NCBI RefSeq assembly: GCF_900143025.1
Contig: NZ_FRCT01000007.1
Location: 1-64,000, forward strand
Direction: 5' to 3'
Source of the DNA: Ruminococcus flavefaciens
Lineage (GTDB): Bacteria > Bacillota > Clostridia > Oscillospirales > Ruminococcaceae
Length of the DNA stretch: 64,000 nucleotides
This document shows positions 1 to 9,413 of this stretch, piece by piece (positions within the stretch are counted from its first letter, which is position 1; each line of letters opens with the position of its first letter). Made by a program: the position numbers and the translations under genes. Below the pieces are notes generated by a model that saw only the letters and a program-made list of their open reading frames with translations, was not told where the DNA came from and searched no databases.

Positions 1-110
1 AAAAAATCAGCTAAAAAAGTCTTTGGAAAGGGGTTCGGGGGAAAGCCTTTCTTCAGAAAGGTTTCCCCCGATAAATAGTATAAGCTTCTATATGAGTACC
101 ACGGTTATGA
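1..110. repeat. Foldback repeat family, copy 1 (partial)
   Basis: This is the right-hand part of a repeat seen again at 37678-37981 and 53731-54066. The shared text runs from the AAAAAATCAGCTAAAAAAG box through a GGGGGAAAGCCTTTCTTCAG hairpin to GATAAATAGTATAAGCTTC and TACCACGGTTAT. The left half lies outside the window. It lies just past the end of the GH9 gene, so its hairpin (about 37-69) may also act as a transcription terminator; that role is inferred. Confidence 0.85.
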
Positions 111-129
111 GCCGCTTTCTTACATAATA

Positions 130-2811
130 TTAAAGTGAAGATATCTTGTTGAGCAGGAATTCCTGAATCTTGAGTGCATCATTTGATGTGATGCCCTTGC
201 TCTTCTTGTCAACGTCACCGTTTGCCTTGCCCTGCTCTGTGATATGGTTCTTGTCTGTACCATTGCTGCCGTACTTGTCAGGATTTGCAAGTGACTGCAT
301 GATAAGAACGATATCGGACATATCTACCTCGCCGTCACAGTTTGCATCACCTGCAAGTGTAACTGCAACATCATTCACATTGGAAACAGTAGTTGTTGCC
401 CTGGAGGTTGTTGTTGTAGATGTAACAGTTGCCTTTGCTGTAGTAGTTGTAGTTGTTACAGCAGGCTTTGTTGTTGTAGTTGTCTTTGCAGGCTCCTTCT
501 CAGCAGGCTTTGAACCGTCAGGCTCAGTACCGCCTACGAGAACGCCGTCAGCATAAACACAGATATAATCGCAGCGCTCCTCAGGCGGATCGTCAACTGC
601 GAAGAAGTCTGTTTTCTTACCCATTTTAAGATGCTCATAGCTCCAGTCATTCTCAGGATCCCACTTATATACTACATACTTATGAGTATCAGGGTCTGTA
701 TATCCCTTTCCGTAGAAGCCGACTGAGAACTGGCTCTTTTTGCCTGAGTTGATTATAGTGCAGTCTTCCCATGAAAGCTCAACATAGTAAATACTATCTG
801 AATCTTTATATTTCTTTAACGGACTTACTGTACACTTAGCGCCTTCGATCTCCATTTCGGACTGATCGTAAAGCTTCTTTGTGTCGATGATAGTCGGGTC
901 AGCAACTTCTGAAGCATCAATGAAGTATCTTACTGTGATGTTCTTTGACGGAGAAGTTTCACCTGAAAGGACCTTCAGTGAAACCTCAACAGCACCTGTG
1001 CCGTCATCGTTGCGGCTGTCAAGGCCGATAGCCTCTACCCAGTAACCGCCGCCGCCGCCTTCGCCGCCTGGGCCGCCGTATACTCTCTTCTCATCTTCAG
1101 GAGGGAAGTTAGGAGTTATAGCCATATCCTCTGTGCCGAAGAAAGCATAGAGACCAGCAGCTGCACCCGGGAGACAAGCGTTATAGTCGATAGTAACCTC
1201 ATTTTCTGTCCAGTCCTTTGTAGCGTCATCATGTCCGTCGTCATTGTCAGGACCGCCTGCAAGAGCGCCCCAAAGGATATGTCTCTGCTCACGAGCATCT
1301 TCAGCCATAAGAAGACCTGATGCTGCACGGTGATGAGGATTCTTTACAGATGTATCATTATAACCTACAATGAAGCTTCTCGGACCGTGAGTGCCGTTCT
1401 TGCCGGCAAGAACAGAGTATTTAGCCTCTTCCTTGTAAGTGATATCATTCTTACCGAGAACGTAGTCCATCTGCTTCTTTGCCCATTCAGCCCATTCGCC
1501 CGGCTTTCCGTCGTTGGTGTACTTATCGTGAACGAGACAGATAAGCTGCATAGCTGTGTTATAACGGCAGCTGCCCCACTGATTGAGCCATGCGAAGCCC
1601 TGAGGAGTTTCCTTCTGCTTCCATGCCTTGAGACATTTACCTACACAGTCATCATCCCAGAAGTTGTCAAAAACGTACTGGTTCTTACCCTGTGCATCTC
1701 TGATCTTCTGTACGAGCTCAAGCTCAGGGTGTTCCTGGTTTACAACAGCCCACATAACGCCTGCACCGCTCCACATATCGTTCCAGCAGTAGCACCAGCC
1801 TGAAGGAGCATAGTAATCGAATATCTCTACAGCGTAATCAAATACGCTTGCATCGCCTGTTGCAATGTACATCCATGCAGCAGCCCAGCAGTAGTCGTCC
1901 TCCCACTTTGAAGAACCATAGAACTGACCGGGACCGTCGCCGTTATCAGAAAGTTCCTTCGGATTATCGTTAGCGAACTTCCAGAGAGCCTTTGCGTAGT
2001 CAAGTGACTTTGCAGCATACTCCTCATCAGTATCCTTGAAGTTAAGGTAGTTGATAGCCAGTGAAGCGCAGGCAGAAACAACATAGTCTGTCTGTGGCTT
2101 CTCCGCAGTAAGGAAGAATGCAGGACGAGGCATAGTATCTACCTCAGGGCTGTTCCAGATAGCGTGGTCGATGCCGCCTTCGCCGACCTGATAGCAATGA
2201 GCTATAACAGTGCCGTCCTTATCGCGGAATGTACACTTCATAAGATAATCGTTGAAGTGACGGAGAATAGTCTCCATATGTTCGTCCTGACCGAGCTTCT
2301 TGAATACGTCGCGGAATTCATAGTAATCCCAGCCAAGCGTAGCAGCCGAATAGTTCTCAGGCATACCGAATTCAACGTGGTCACCTGCATCATGGAAGCC
2401 GCCTGCAACGTCGATAGTGCCATCGCCGTCAGGATCAAGAACGTCCTTGTATTTTTCCATGAAGGAAGCTGAAAGGTTAGTACCGCCCTTACTGCTGTTT
2501 GTCGTAACTCCGTCCCACGGAACCATAGGAACGTGTGCATCATAGGTATGACAGTCGCCGCGCCATGAAAGAAGGCTGTCTCTGTCAGCAGTATCGCCGC
2601 ACATATTTGCGTCATAGAAATAGAGCGAGTACTGAAGAGCACGAGCGTAGTCGATGTCAAGACCTGAGTCCTTGACTACCTCGCTGATAGGTGCGCAGAA
2701 TTCCTGTACAGACTCTGTATCAGCCGCATATACGGGAACAGCCGCACACAGTGATGTTGCAGCAGTAACGATACTCAATACCGCCGCAGTCAGTTTTTTG
2801 TGATTCATCAT
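130..2811 (-). CDS. Dockerin-bearing GH9 endoglucanase with CBM3-like module
   Basis: Secreted cellulosomal cellulase of glycoside hydrolase family 9, which cleaves beta-1,4-glucan by inversion. Order: signal peptide (about 1-29), GH9 (alpha/alpha)6 catalytic domain (about 35-575), CBM3-like beta-sandwich (about 585-760, with WDPENDWSYEHL and YADGVLVGGTEP), Thr-rich linker, dockerin (about 820-893). The catalytic base is in GGFHDAGDHVEFG and the acid Glu in ENEVTIDYNACLPG. The dockerin has a clear first calcium loop, DANCDGEVDMSD, and a degenerate second repeat. GH9 followed directly by a CBM3-like module is the usual processive endoglucanase layout. The start is one of two adjacent ATGs at 2811/2808; GGGAGG at 2817-2822 is well placed for both, whereas the upstream in-frame codons have no ribosome binding site. 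It lies 34 bases downstream of the GH26 gene without a terminator, so it is probably the second gene of that operon. Confidence 0.95.
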   Translation of the reverse strand: MMNHKKLTAAVLSIVTAATSLCAAVPVYAADTESVQEFCAPISEVVKDSGLDIDYARALQYSLYFYDANMCGDTADRDSLLSWRGDCHTYDAHVPMVPWDGVTTNSSKGGTNLSASFMEKYKDVLDPDGDGTIDVAGGFHDAGDHVEFGMPENYSAATLGWDYYEFRDVFKKLGQDEHMETILRHFNDYLMKCTFRDKDGTVIAHCYQVGEGGIDHAIWNSPEVDTMPRPAFFLTAEKPQTDYVVSACASLAINYLNFKDTDEEYAAKSLDYAKALWKFANDNPKELSDNGDGPGQFYGSSKWEDDYCWAAAWMYIATGDASVFDYAVEIFDYYAPSGWCYCWNDMWSGAGVMWAVVNQEHPELELVQKIRDAQGKNQYVFDNFWDDDCVGKCLKAWKQKETPQGFAWLNQWGSCRYNTAMQLICLVHDKYTNDGKPGEWAEWAKKQMDYVLGKNDITYKEEAKYSVLAGKNGTHGPRSFIVGYNDTSVKNPHHRAASGLLMAEDAREQRHILWGALAGGPDNDDGHDDATKDWTENEVTIDYNACLPGAAAGLYAFFGTEDMAITPNFPPEDEKRVYGGPGGEGGGGGYWVEAIGLDSRNDDGTGAVEVSLKVLSGETSPSKNITVRYFIDASEVADPTIIDTKKLYDQSEMEIEGAKCTVSPLKKYKDSDSIYYVELSWEDCTIINSGKKSQFSVGFYGKGYTDPDTHKYVVYKWDPENDWSYEHLKMGKKTDFFAVDDPPEERCDYICVYADGVLVGGTEPDGSKPAEKEPAKTTTTTKPAVTTTTTTAKATVTSTTTTSRATTTVSNVNDVAVTLAGDANCDGEVDMSDIVLIMQSLANPDKYGSNGTDKNHITEQGKANGDVDKKSKGITSNDALKIQEFLLNKISSL

Positions 2812-2845
2812 GTATTCCTCCCTTTTAATGTGAATCATTTTTTAT

Positions 2846-4837
2846 TTAATCCCACTTTGAAAGACCGAGAAGATACTTTTGTATCTCCAGCGCGTCATTT
2901 GAAGTGAGTCCCTTACTGCTTGTTTCCACATCTCCGTTAGCTTTTCCCTGTTCGGTGATGTGAAGCTTGTCAGTGCCCTTTTCTCCGTATTTATCAGGAT
3001 TTGCAAGGGACTGCATTATAAGAACAACGTCCGACATATCAACATTGCCGTCGCAGTTCGCATCGCCTTTTTTATAATTCTTTGAAGGCACTGCGGAAGT
3101 TGTTGAAACAGCTGAAGTCTTAGCTGTCGAAGTTGTTGTGAGCTTTGAAGTTGAAGTCGATGTGACCTTTGACGTTGAAGTAGTTGTTGTCTTAGAAGCC
3201 GATGTTGTCACAGGCTTTGTAGTGACAGTTGTAGTCACAGCACCCTGTTCTCCGTTTATAGGGTATGTTTTAAGATCAGGAAGCTCATCAAGAGTGATAC
3301 AGTAATCGCTCTGATAAACCTCTATAAGATTGTCAACAGGGTTATTCTGCTCGCTGGTAAGGTAATTCATATACCACGGACAGAAATAAAGCCATGCAGC
3401 CTTGTCGTTCACAAGATTTTCCAGCGAAGGTATGGAGTCATTCTCGGTCATTGCCACCATTTTCTGACAGTCCGTACCCTGTACAAGGCTGTAGAACGTG
3501 GACGAGATAGAGCTGAGATTAGCAAGTCCGTCCGCACAGTTATACTTATCGTAGCCGACTATATCAACTACATCGTCACCCGGATACCAGTCGGCAGCCG
3601 CAGGAGAAGTAGAGCCTGTCCATTCCCAGATAAGGTTGTCCAGACCGTATACATTTGTAAGCTGGTCATAAAGGAGGCGGTACAGCTTTTTACAGGGCTC
3701 TGCGCCCTCAGCTCCCCACCAGAACCAGCCGCCCTCGGCTTCATGGAGAGGTCTCCAGAGCACGGGAACATCTGCGTCCTTGAGCTTTTTCAGCTCACCT
3801 GCAATAAGCTCGATATCAGCCATAACGACGCTGTTTTCCCATGTTCCCTCCTCAACAGCCTTTGTACAGCTGAATGTAGTGAACTTAGGATTTGCCGACT
3901 CAACATAGAAAGCAATATCATCGCTTCCCTTTTCGCACGGCACGTTCCAGTGCCATGATACAGTGGCTATGCCATGATACTTGTTTACCCACTCGATAAC
4001 TCGTTCGGGCGCATGGTCACGCCATGTGGACGAAGTATTGTACGCAAGGAAGTCGATCCCGCGTATTGCAGGCTGCTTGCCTGTCTTTTCCTTTATGTAT
4101 TCAAACTCAGCCTCATTGTCCTTGATAAAAACATCGGGACTGTTCCAGAGGTTGTAGTTATGGTCTCCGCAATACTCCTGCTGACCTGATATGATGTGCT
4201 TTCCATACTGGTCGCAGAGATAGCTGTAAAGTCTCTTTGTGGTATCGGAAGCCTTCGGATTTGAAAGCTGTCTTGTAGGAGACAGGTTGGTAAGCTTTTC
4301 GGGAGCAGCCTTCAGCGTAAGATAATCGAAGAAGGTATATCCCCAGTAAGCCTTCAGCTCAATAGTGTTCTTGCCCTTTTTAAGATTCACAACACCTCCC
4401 GATGTCTCGGCAAAGGTCTTGGTGTAAGGGCAGGTCAGCTCACCCTGATTTACTCCGTTGACATTGAGATACTGGACTTTCTTGTTCGGGTCACTGGGCT
4501 CGCAGTAACCGATGTTGAGCTCGTAGAGTCCTGCCTCGGGAACATCTACCTCAACGCTGAGGGTAGTACCCTTCTGATCGAGATAAGCAAAGCCCTTGCC
4601 CGAGAAGCCGCTGAGATCAGTACCCTCGGGGAAATCGCTCATCTTCACATCGGAAGCACCATCAGCATGGATCTTTCCTCCGCTTGTCTTGCCGTCCTCA
4701 AATTCGTATTTGAGGACCTCATCAGCAGCCAAAACTGCCGATGGCTTTGCCAGGGCTGAAGGAAAACTCATCGCCGACGTTGCGATGAACGCAGCTGCAA
4801 CAGTGCACGCAGCCCGCTTCATGTTTTCTTTTTTCAA
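2846..4837 (-). CDS. Dockerin-bearing GH26 beta-mannanase with CBM35-like module
   Basis: Secreted cellulosomal mannanase of family GH26, a retaining enzyme acting on beta-1,4-mannan. Order: signal peptide (about 1-38), CBM35/CBM6-like module (about 40-180, starting YEFEDG and ending FFDYLTL), GH26 barrel (about 195-530), Ser/Thr repeat linker, dockerin (about 590-663). The acid/base Glu is in WRPLHEAEGGWFWWG and the nucleophile Glu in MVAMTENDS. The dockerin shares the DANCDGNVDMSD loop and LIMQSLANPDKYG helix with the neighbouring GH9, so both probably bind the same cohesin. The start codon is TTG at 4837, placed six bases after GGAGGG (4844-4849); an internal ATG five codons later has no ribosome binding site. 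First gene of a two-gene unit behind the promoter at 4937-4965. Confidence 0.95.
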   Translation of the reverse strand: MKKENMKRAACTVAAAFIATSAMSFPSALAKPSAVLAADEVLKYEFEDGKTSGGKIHADGASDVKMSDFPEGTDLSGFSGKGFAYLDQKGTTLSVEVDVPEAGLYELNIGYCEPSDPNKKVQYLNVNGVNQGELTCPYTKTFAETSGGVVNLKKGKNTIELKAYWGYTFFDYLTLKAAPEKLTNLSPTRQLSNPKASDTTKRLYSYLCDQYGKHIISGQQEYCGDHNYNLWNSPDVFIKDNEAEFEYIKEKTGKQPAIRGIDFLAYNTSSTWRDHAPERVIEWVNKYHGIATVSWHWNVPCEKGSDDIAFYVESANPKFTTFSCTKAVEEGTWENSVVMADIELIAGELKKLKDADVPVLWRPLHEAEGGWFWWGAEGAEPCKKLYRLLYDQLTNVYGLDNLIWEWTGSTSPAAADWYPGDDVVDIVGYDKYNCADGLANLSSISSTFYSLVQGTDCQKMVAMTENDSIPSLENLVNDKAAWLYFCPWYMNYLTSEQNNPVDNLIEVYQSDYCITLDELPDLKTYPINGEQGAVTTTVTTKPVTTSASKTTTTSTSKVTSTSTSKLTTTSTAKTSAVSTTSAVPSKNYKKGDANCDGNVDMSDVVLIMQSLANPDKYGEKGTDKLHITEQGKANGDVETSSKGLTSNDALEIQKYLLGLSKWD

Positions 4838-4936
4838 TTTGATCCCTCCAGATCGTGCGTATTAAATTTTATATGTTAAACCGATAATTTAAGTGCCTAT
4901 CCTTACTTTATCAGCTTAACGCACTTATACGTATAT

Positions 4937-4965
4937 ATCATATCACATTTCTTATGAAATTGCAA
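4937..4965 (-). promoter_or_regulatory. Promoter of the GH26-GH9 operon
   Basis: On the minus strand TTGCAA (4960-4965) and TATGAT (4937-4942) are separated by 17 bases. The start of the GH26 gene is about 100 bases downstream. A 13-bp perfect palindrome CTGGTCAGACCAG lies about 55 bases further upstream at 5020-5032 and could be an activator or repressor site. Confidence 0.7.
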
Positions 4966-5054
4966 GGGATTTCATAAAACATTACTAATATTAGCCGATT
5001 TTACTAAAAGCGCAATTTCTGGTCAGACCAGTCCGAAACAGCAATTATTTAAGC

Positions 5055-5945
5055 TTATCCCTCTTTTTTACCGTTAAAAAATATTACCACAGTTATCACA
5101 CCAAGCATACCAAATACCGCAAGTCCGTACCAGCCGACCTGCTCGGGAGCTTTCCTGCCCTTTTCAACATCCACGGCTTCTGCAAAAGCATCTATGGTCT
5201 CATGGCTTTCCGCAAATCTAAGCCCGTTTTCCGCCGCGTATCTCTCAGCAGCAGACTCATTCACGCCTATGAGCATCATATCTGTTTTAACTGTCATCTT
5301 ATTTCCGTCACAGCTATAGCCGAAAGCCTGCTCTCCTATGTCATAACAGGTTCGCGGCAGTACGGCACAGGACAGCTTTTCGCACATATAAAACGCTCTT
5401 TCTCCCACGGCTGCAATACTGTCGCCAAGCTCCGCACTGCAAAGTCCCGTACAGCCTGCAAAGCAAAACTTCTCTATCACCCTTGTATTACGCGGAAGCC
5501 TTATCTCACTTAGAGATGTACAGGCGCGGAAGCAGGAATCTGGCAGTATCTCCAGCGTTTCGGGAAGCTCTATCTCTTTCAGAGCAGCACAACCGCAAAA
5601 GCAGCCCATTCCTATTTCTTCAAGCTCAGCAGGAAGCCTGATGCTTTCCAGCTCATAGCAGGCATAAAAGCTGTGATGTCCTATTTTAAGTACAGTATCG
5701 GGCAGTACAGCCTCTTTCAGTGAATGACAGTTATAGAATGCGTTGTCACGTACCTCAGTAACGGGGCACCCCTCAATATATTCCGGTATTTCAATAAATT
5801 CAGGCTCGCCCTTATATCCTACTATAGTCACCTCCCTGTCAATAACAGTATATTCGTAGCCGCTGCTTTCTTCCGCATAAGCCTTTTTACCGCAGGCAAT
5901 AAACATAAAAAATACCGCCGCAGCTGCAAGTATGATGTTTTTCAT
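5055..5945 (-). CDS. BspA-like leucine-rich-repeat surface protein
   Basis: About 296 residues: an N-terminal signal segment with a cysteine (FIACGKK) or signal-peptidase site (AYAEE), then roughly six LRR_5/BspA-type repeats of 23 residues (pattern IGxxAFYxCxxLxxIxLP), and a C-terminal membrane helix (WYGLAVFGMLGVITVVIFF) ended by a short basic tail. Such repeats mediate protein or cell-surface binding in gut bacteria; the partner is unknown. I chose the ATG at 5945 because GGAGGG lies just upstream; the longer reading frame starts without a ribosome binding site. Monocistronic, lying between the GH26 promoter and the P-type ATPase terminator. Confidence 0.85.
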   Translation of the reverse strand: MKNIILAAAAVFFMFIACGKKAYAEESSGYEYTVIDREVTIVGYKGEPEFIEIPEYIEGCPVTEVRDNAFYNCHSLKEAVLPDTVLKIGHHSFYACYELESIRLPAELEEIGMGCFCGCAALKEIELPETLEILPDSCFRACTSLSEIRLPRNTRVIEKFCFAGCTGLCSAELGDSIAAVGERAFYMCEKLSCAVLPRTCYDIGEQAFGYSCDGNKMTVKTDMMLIGVNESAAERYAAENGLRFAESHETIDAFAEAVDVEKGRKAPEQVGWYGLAVFGMLGVITVVIFFNGKKEG

Positions 5946-6127
5946 ACCTATCCCTCCTTTATGATAAGTATAGCATCTGCACTGTACAGCCGAAAGCTCT
6001 TTTTTACGATAAAAAATTCGATTTCCCGCAGTTCTTCCCATTCTCTCCTTTAATTAAAACCTTTTTCCCTTGCTTATCCTGTCCTGTTATGTCGTATATT
6101 CACGTAATATTTCCTCACTGCCGCAGC

Positions 6128-6165
6128 CTAAAAAAACAAGCAGACACCTCATACGAAGCATCTGC
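6128..6165 (-). terminator. Terminator of the P-type ATPase gene
   Basis: On the minus strand an 11-bp stem (arms 6155-6165 and 6140-6150, including G-U pairs) with a four-base loop is followed by TTGTTTTTTT. It lies 10 bases past the stop codon. Confidence 0.85.
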
Positions 6166-6175
6166 CAGTTTATTA

Positions 6176-8566
6176 TTAGTCGTCTTTATCTTCACTTATG
6201 AAGAAGGACTGTATTTTCTTTGTCACCAGTGTCATATAGCGCAGACACGGCTCAGCGATTATCGAGAAGTTTATGCAGAGAAGGATACAACGGTTAGACA
6301 TTGAAGTTATATCGAACATCTTGCTTATAAATATCATACAGCAGGCAAGTCCCACGCCGCAGAGTATCCACATCCACATCTTGTACATATCCATAGGCTT
6401 GCATATCTGGAATACGATCATCATTCCGACGATACTCATAAGTATCGTTGAAGCCGTAGCTATATCCGTAGGTGCAACATTGAATATGTTTCCGAAGTAT
6501 ACCATAGCACAAACAACGAGTACGTCTGTAAGTGCCGCAGGAAGAGCTTTGAGCAGTATATTCGTGATGAATTTACCCTTGATAAGGTCTCGGTTAGGCA
6601 TCTGCGACAAGAAAAACGCTGGGAGACCGATAGTAAACACACTTATAAGGGATATCTGTGCAGGCTTCAGCGGATAAGCAAGTCCGAAGAAGATAAAGAG
6701 CACGGATATTATCAGCGAGAATATATTCTTTACAATGAAGAGGCTTCCCGAGCGTTCAAGGTTATTTACGACCTTTCTGCCCTCTGCAACAACATCCGGC
6801 ATCTTAGAGAAGTCTGACTCAAGGAGAACGAGCTGTGAAGCCTGTGCTGCCGCATCACTGCCCGAAGCCATAGCAACAGAACAGTCCGCATCTTTAAGTG
6901 CAAGAACATCGTTTACACCGTCACCTGTCATAGCAACGGTCTTGCCTGCCTTTTTAAGTGCCCTTACGAACTTGCGCTTCTGCTCGGGAGTAACTCGTCC
7001 GAATACGGTATAACGCACAACAGCGTCCTTTATAGCACTCTCAGTAGTGAGCGTAGTAGCATCGACATATTCCTCAGCGTGTCTTATGCCTGCCTGCTTT
7101 GCGACCTCTGATACGGTAACAGGGTTATCGCCCGAGATAACCTTTATCTCAACGCCCTGCTCCGCAAAATACTTGAAGGTCTCGGGAGCATTTTCACGTA
7201 TAGGATTAGCCATCATTATAAAGCACATCGGCTCAACAGTAGCAGTTAGCGCCTTTCCGTCGGGAACTCCTCTGTACTTTCCGAACACAAGGACTCTGTA
7301 GCCCTTGCGGTTGTATTCATCTATCTTTGACTTGTATTCTTCTATCTTTTCCTTTAATACGAACTCTGGAGCACCGAGTACATATGATTCGCGTTCAAAT
7401 GTAACGCTGCTGTATTTGAATTCTGACGAGAAGCCTGTTATAGATACAGCCGATCTTCCGGCAGGACGGTGGAAATGATTTTTTATGGCTTCCATAGTCT
7501 GATTATCAGCATCCTGAGCAGCAGCAAAGTCGCTGATAAGTCCCTGCATAGAGTCTATGTCATATTCATCGGAAGCAGGAACAACTGCTGTTACCGACAT
7601 CTCGTTTTCAGTGATAGTACCTGTCTTGTCAACGCAGAGCACATCAACTCGCGCAAGTGTCTCGATACATTTCATATCGTGGACAAGTACCTTGCTGAGA
7701 GCAAGTCTCATGGCACTTATAACAAGGGTAACACTGGCAAGCAGGAAAAGTCCCTCAGGTATCATACCTATTACGGCAGCCACCATTGACTGAACGCTGG
7801 CGCGGATAGTATCATGGTTGATATAGTAGGACTGATAGAAAAGTATGCTTCCTATAGGGATTATGGCAACGCCCGCAAACTTAACTATCCTGTTGAGAGA
7901 GCGTATCATTTCTGACTGCTCGCCCTTTCGGGATTTCTTAGCCTGTATAGTAAGCTTTGAAATATAGGACTCACGTCCTACTTTTTCAAGTCTCGCACGG
8001 CAGGTACCCGAAACTATATAGCTGCCCGACATAAGTGTATCACCGGGCTTTTTGCTTATCTCATCGGACTCACCCGTAAGCAGCGACTCGTTTACGGAAA
8101 CGTTTCCGTCCACAACGATAGCGTCTGCACTTATCTGATTTCCTGCCTTGAATATTACGATATCGTCAATTACAAGATCCTTTGAAGGTACTGTCATTAT
8201 CTGACCCTCACGGACTACAGTGGTAACAGGTGCATTGAGTACCTTTATCTTATCCAGCACCGACTTTGAACGCATCTCCTGTATGATACCGATAAGAGCA
8301 TTGGCAATGATTATAGGCATGAACGTAAGATCACGGTAAAAGCCTACTACTACCAGAAGCACGGACAATATCACGAATATAAGGTTGAAGTACGTCAATA
8401 CGTTATCGGCAATGATCTCCTTGACGGTTTTGGAGGGTGATTCAACAGGCTTGTTATCCTGTCCCGCCTCTGCTCTTTCTTTGACCTGTGCAGAGGTAAG
8501 TCCCTCATTGAAGTCCGCCTTAACTCTATCGGGGACTATAACGTCGTTAAATTCGCTCACTTTCAT
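6176..8566 (-). CDS. P-type cation-transporting ATPase, CtpE-like
   Basis: About 796 residues. Ion pump of the P-type superfamily with the actuator motif LLTGESDE, phosphorylation motif CVDKTGTITEN and hinge motif MTGDGVNDVLALKDADCS, plus two N-terminal helices and a C-terminal bundle of about six membrane helices. The pattern SGSDAAAQASQLVLLESDFS followed by RSGSLFIVKNIFS resembles the CtpE / 'ATPase E' branch, of which the mycobacterial member moves calcium; the ion here is not shown by sequence. Start at ATG 8566, with GAGGTG about 12 bases upstream, which is long but the best candidate. Promoter 8604-8632, terminator 6128-6165. It is divergent from bioY. Confidence 0.9.
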   Translation of the reverse strand: MKVSEFNDVIVPDRVKADFNEGLTSAQVKERAEAGQDNKPVESPSKTVKEIIADNVLTYFNLIFVILSVLLVVVGFYRDLTFMPIIIANALIGIIQEMRSKSVLDKIKVLNAPVTTVVREGQIMTVPSKDLVIDDIVIFKAGNQISADAIVVDGNVSVNESLLTGESDEISKKPGDTLMSGSYIVSGTCRARLEKVGRESYISKLTIQAKKSRKGEQSEMIRSLNRIVKFAGVAIIPIGSILFYQSYYINHDTIRASVQSMVAAVIGMIPEGLFLLASVTLVISAMRLALSKVLVHDMKCIETLARVDVLCVDKTGTITENEMSVTAVVPASDEYDIDSMQGLISDFAAAQDADNQTMEAIKNHFHRPAGRSAVSITGFSSEFKYSSVTFERESYVLGAPEFVLKEKIEEYKSKIDEYNRKGYRVLVFGKYRGVPDGKALTATVEPMCFIMMANPIRENAPETFKYFAEQGVEIKVISGDNPVTVSEVAKQAGIRHAEEYVDATTLTTESAIKDAVVRYTVFGRVTPEQKRKFVRALKKAGKTVAMTGDGVNDVLALKDADCSVAMASGSDAAAQASQLVLLESDFSKMPDVVAEGRKVVNNLERSGSLFIVKNIFSLIISVLFIFFGLAYPLKPAQISLISVFTIGLPAFFLSQMPNRDLIKGKFITNILLKALPAALTDVLVVCAMVYFGNIFNVAPTDIATASTILMSIVGMMIVFQICKPMDMYKMWMWILCGVGLACCMIFISKMFDITSMSNRCILLCINFSIIAEPCLRYMTLVTKKIQSFFISEDKDD

Positions 8567-8603
8567 TATGTCAAATAACACCTCGCAAATATATACTTTT
8601 TTT

Positions 8604-8632
8604 ATTGTAACATATTTCTTTAACAATTTCAA
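8604..8632 (-). promoter_or_regulatory. Promoter of the P-type ATPase gene
   Basis: Minus strand TTGAAA (8627-8632), 17-base spacer, TACAAT (8604-8609). It faces away from the bioY promoter, with the BirA operator between them. Confidence 0.6.
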
Positions 8633-8650
8633 TCATTATTCAAAATTTTA

Positions 8651-8682
8651 TTGTCAACCAAATTTTAAATTTAGGTTGACAA
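8651..8682. promoter_or_regulatory. BirA (biotin repressor) operator
   Basis: Perfect inverted repeat TTGTCAACC (8651-8659), 14 bases, GGTTGACAA (8674-8682). This matches the known TTGTnAACC / GGTTnACAA operator of bifunctional BirA in Firmicutes. Its right arm contains the -35 box of the bioY promoter, so binding should block transcription when biotin is plentiful. Confidence 0.9.
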
Positions 8683-8704
8683 AGGAAGACATCTGTGCTA
8701 TAAT
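8676..8704 (+). promoter_or_regulatory. bioY promoter
   Basis: TTGACA (8676-8681), 17-base spacer, TATAAT (8699-8704). The -35 is embedded in the BirA operator half-site. Confidence 0.9.
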
Positions 8705-8802
8705 GCATATGTAAGATCTTATAAATATGACTTTACGCAAGGCATCGCATACCTGCTGATATGCGGTATACAGCGTTTATATCATGTAAGGAGTTGTATT
8801 CG

Positions 8803-9372
8803 ATGGTCAATAATACAGCAAAAGGCAAAAAACTGAGCTTTACAACAAAGGAAATGGTACTTACAGCCATGTTCGCAGCCATAATGGCAGTATGTTCATG
8901 GATATCCATACCAATAGGAACTATTGCTATAACATTGCAGACATTCGCTGTTTTCTGCGCACTTGGCATACTCGGCGGCAGAAACGGTCTTTTCTCCATA
9001 CTGGTATTCATTTTCCTCGGAGCAATAGGACTTCCTGTATTTTCGGGCTTCAAAGGAGGCATAGGAGTCCTCACAGGTCCTACAGGAGGCTATATACTGG
9101 GATTTATTTTCATGGCACTCATCTACATGGCAGGTGAAAAGCTCCTGGGCAAAAAGCTTGCATTAAAGATAACGCTCATGCTCATAGGGCTTGCAGTCTG
9201 CTACGCCTTCGGCACAGTATGGTTCATATACGTATTCTCCAAAGACGGGAACGCAATGCCGCTTTCAAAGGCTTTGAAGCTCTGTGTAACGCCCTTTGTC
9301 CCCTTCGATCTCATAAAGCTGATACTCGCGCTCATCATAACAGACCGTGTAAAAAAGTATCATCTGATATAA
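8803..9372 (+). CDS. bioY: BioY biotin transporter S-component
   Basis: About 189 residues with six predicted membrane helices. BioY is the substrate-binding (S) subunit of the energy-coupling-factor transporter for biotin. The conserved blocks are ALGILGGRNG, the loop GGIGVLTGPTGGYILGF and the C-terminal PFDLIKLILA. The energy-coupling subunits are not nearby, as is usual for group II ECF systems. The start is ATG 8803 with AAGGAG nine bases upstream; a longer in-frame extension to 8761 lacks a ribosome binding site. Its regulation by BirA is supported by the operator 8651-8682. A strong terminator follows. Confidence 0.95.
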   Translation: MVNNTAKGKKLSFTTKEMVLTAMFAAIMAVCSWISIPIGTIAITLQTFAVFCALGILGGRNGLFSILVFIFLGAIGLPVFSGFKGGIGVLTGPTGGYILGFIFMALIYMAGEKLLGKKLALKITLMLIGLAVCYAFGTVWFIYVFSKDGNAMPLSKALKLCVTPFVPFDLIKLILALIITDRVKKYHLI

Positions 9373-9379
9373 TTTTCGC

Positions 9380-9413
9380 AAGACCTGTCCTGATTCGGAC
9401 AGGTCTTTTTTAT
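9380..9413 (+). terminator. bioY terminator
   Basis: Perfect 10-bp stem AGACCTGTCC / GGACAGGTCT with loop TGATTC and a run of six T. It sits between convergent genes and reaches the patatin stop codon. Confidence 0.95.
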
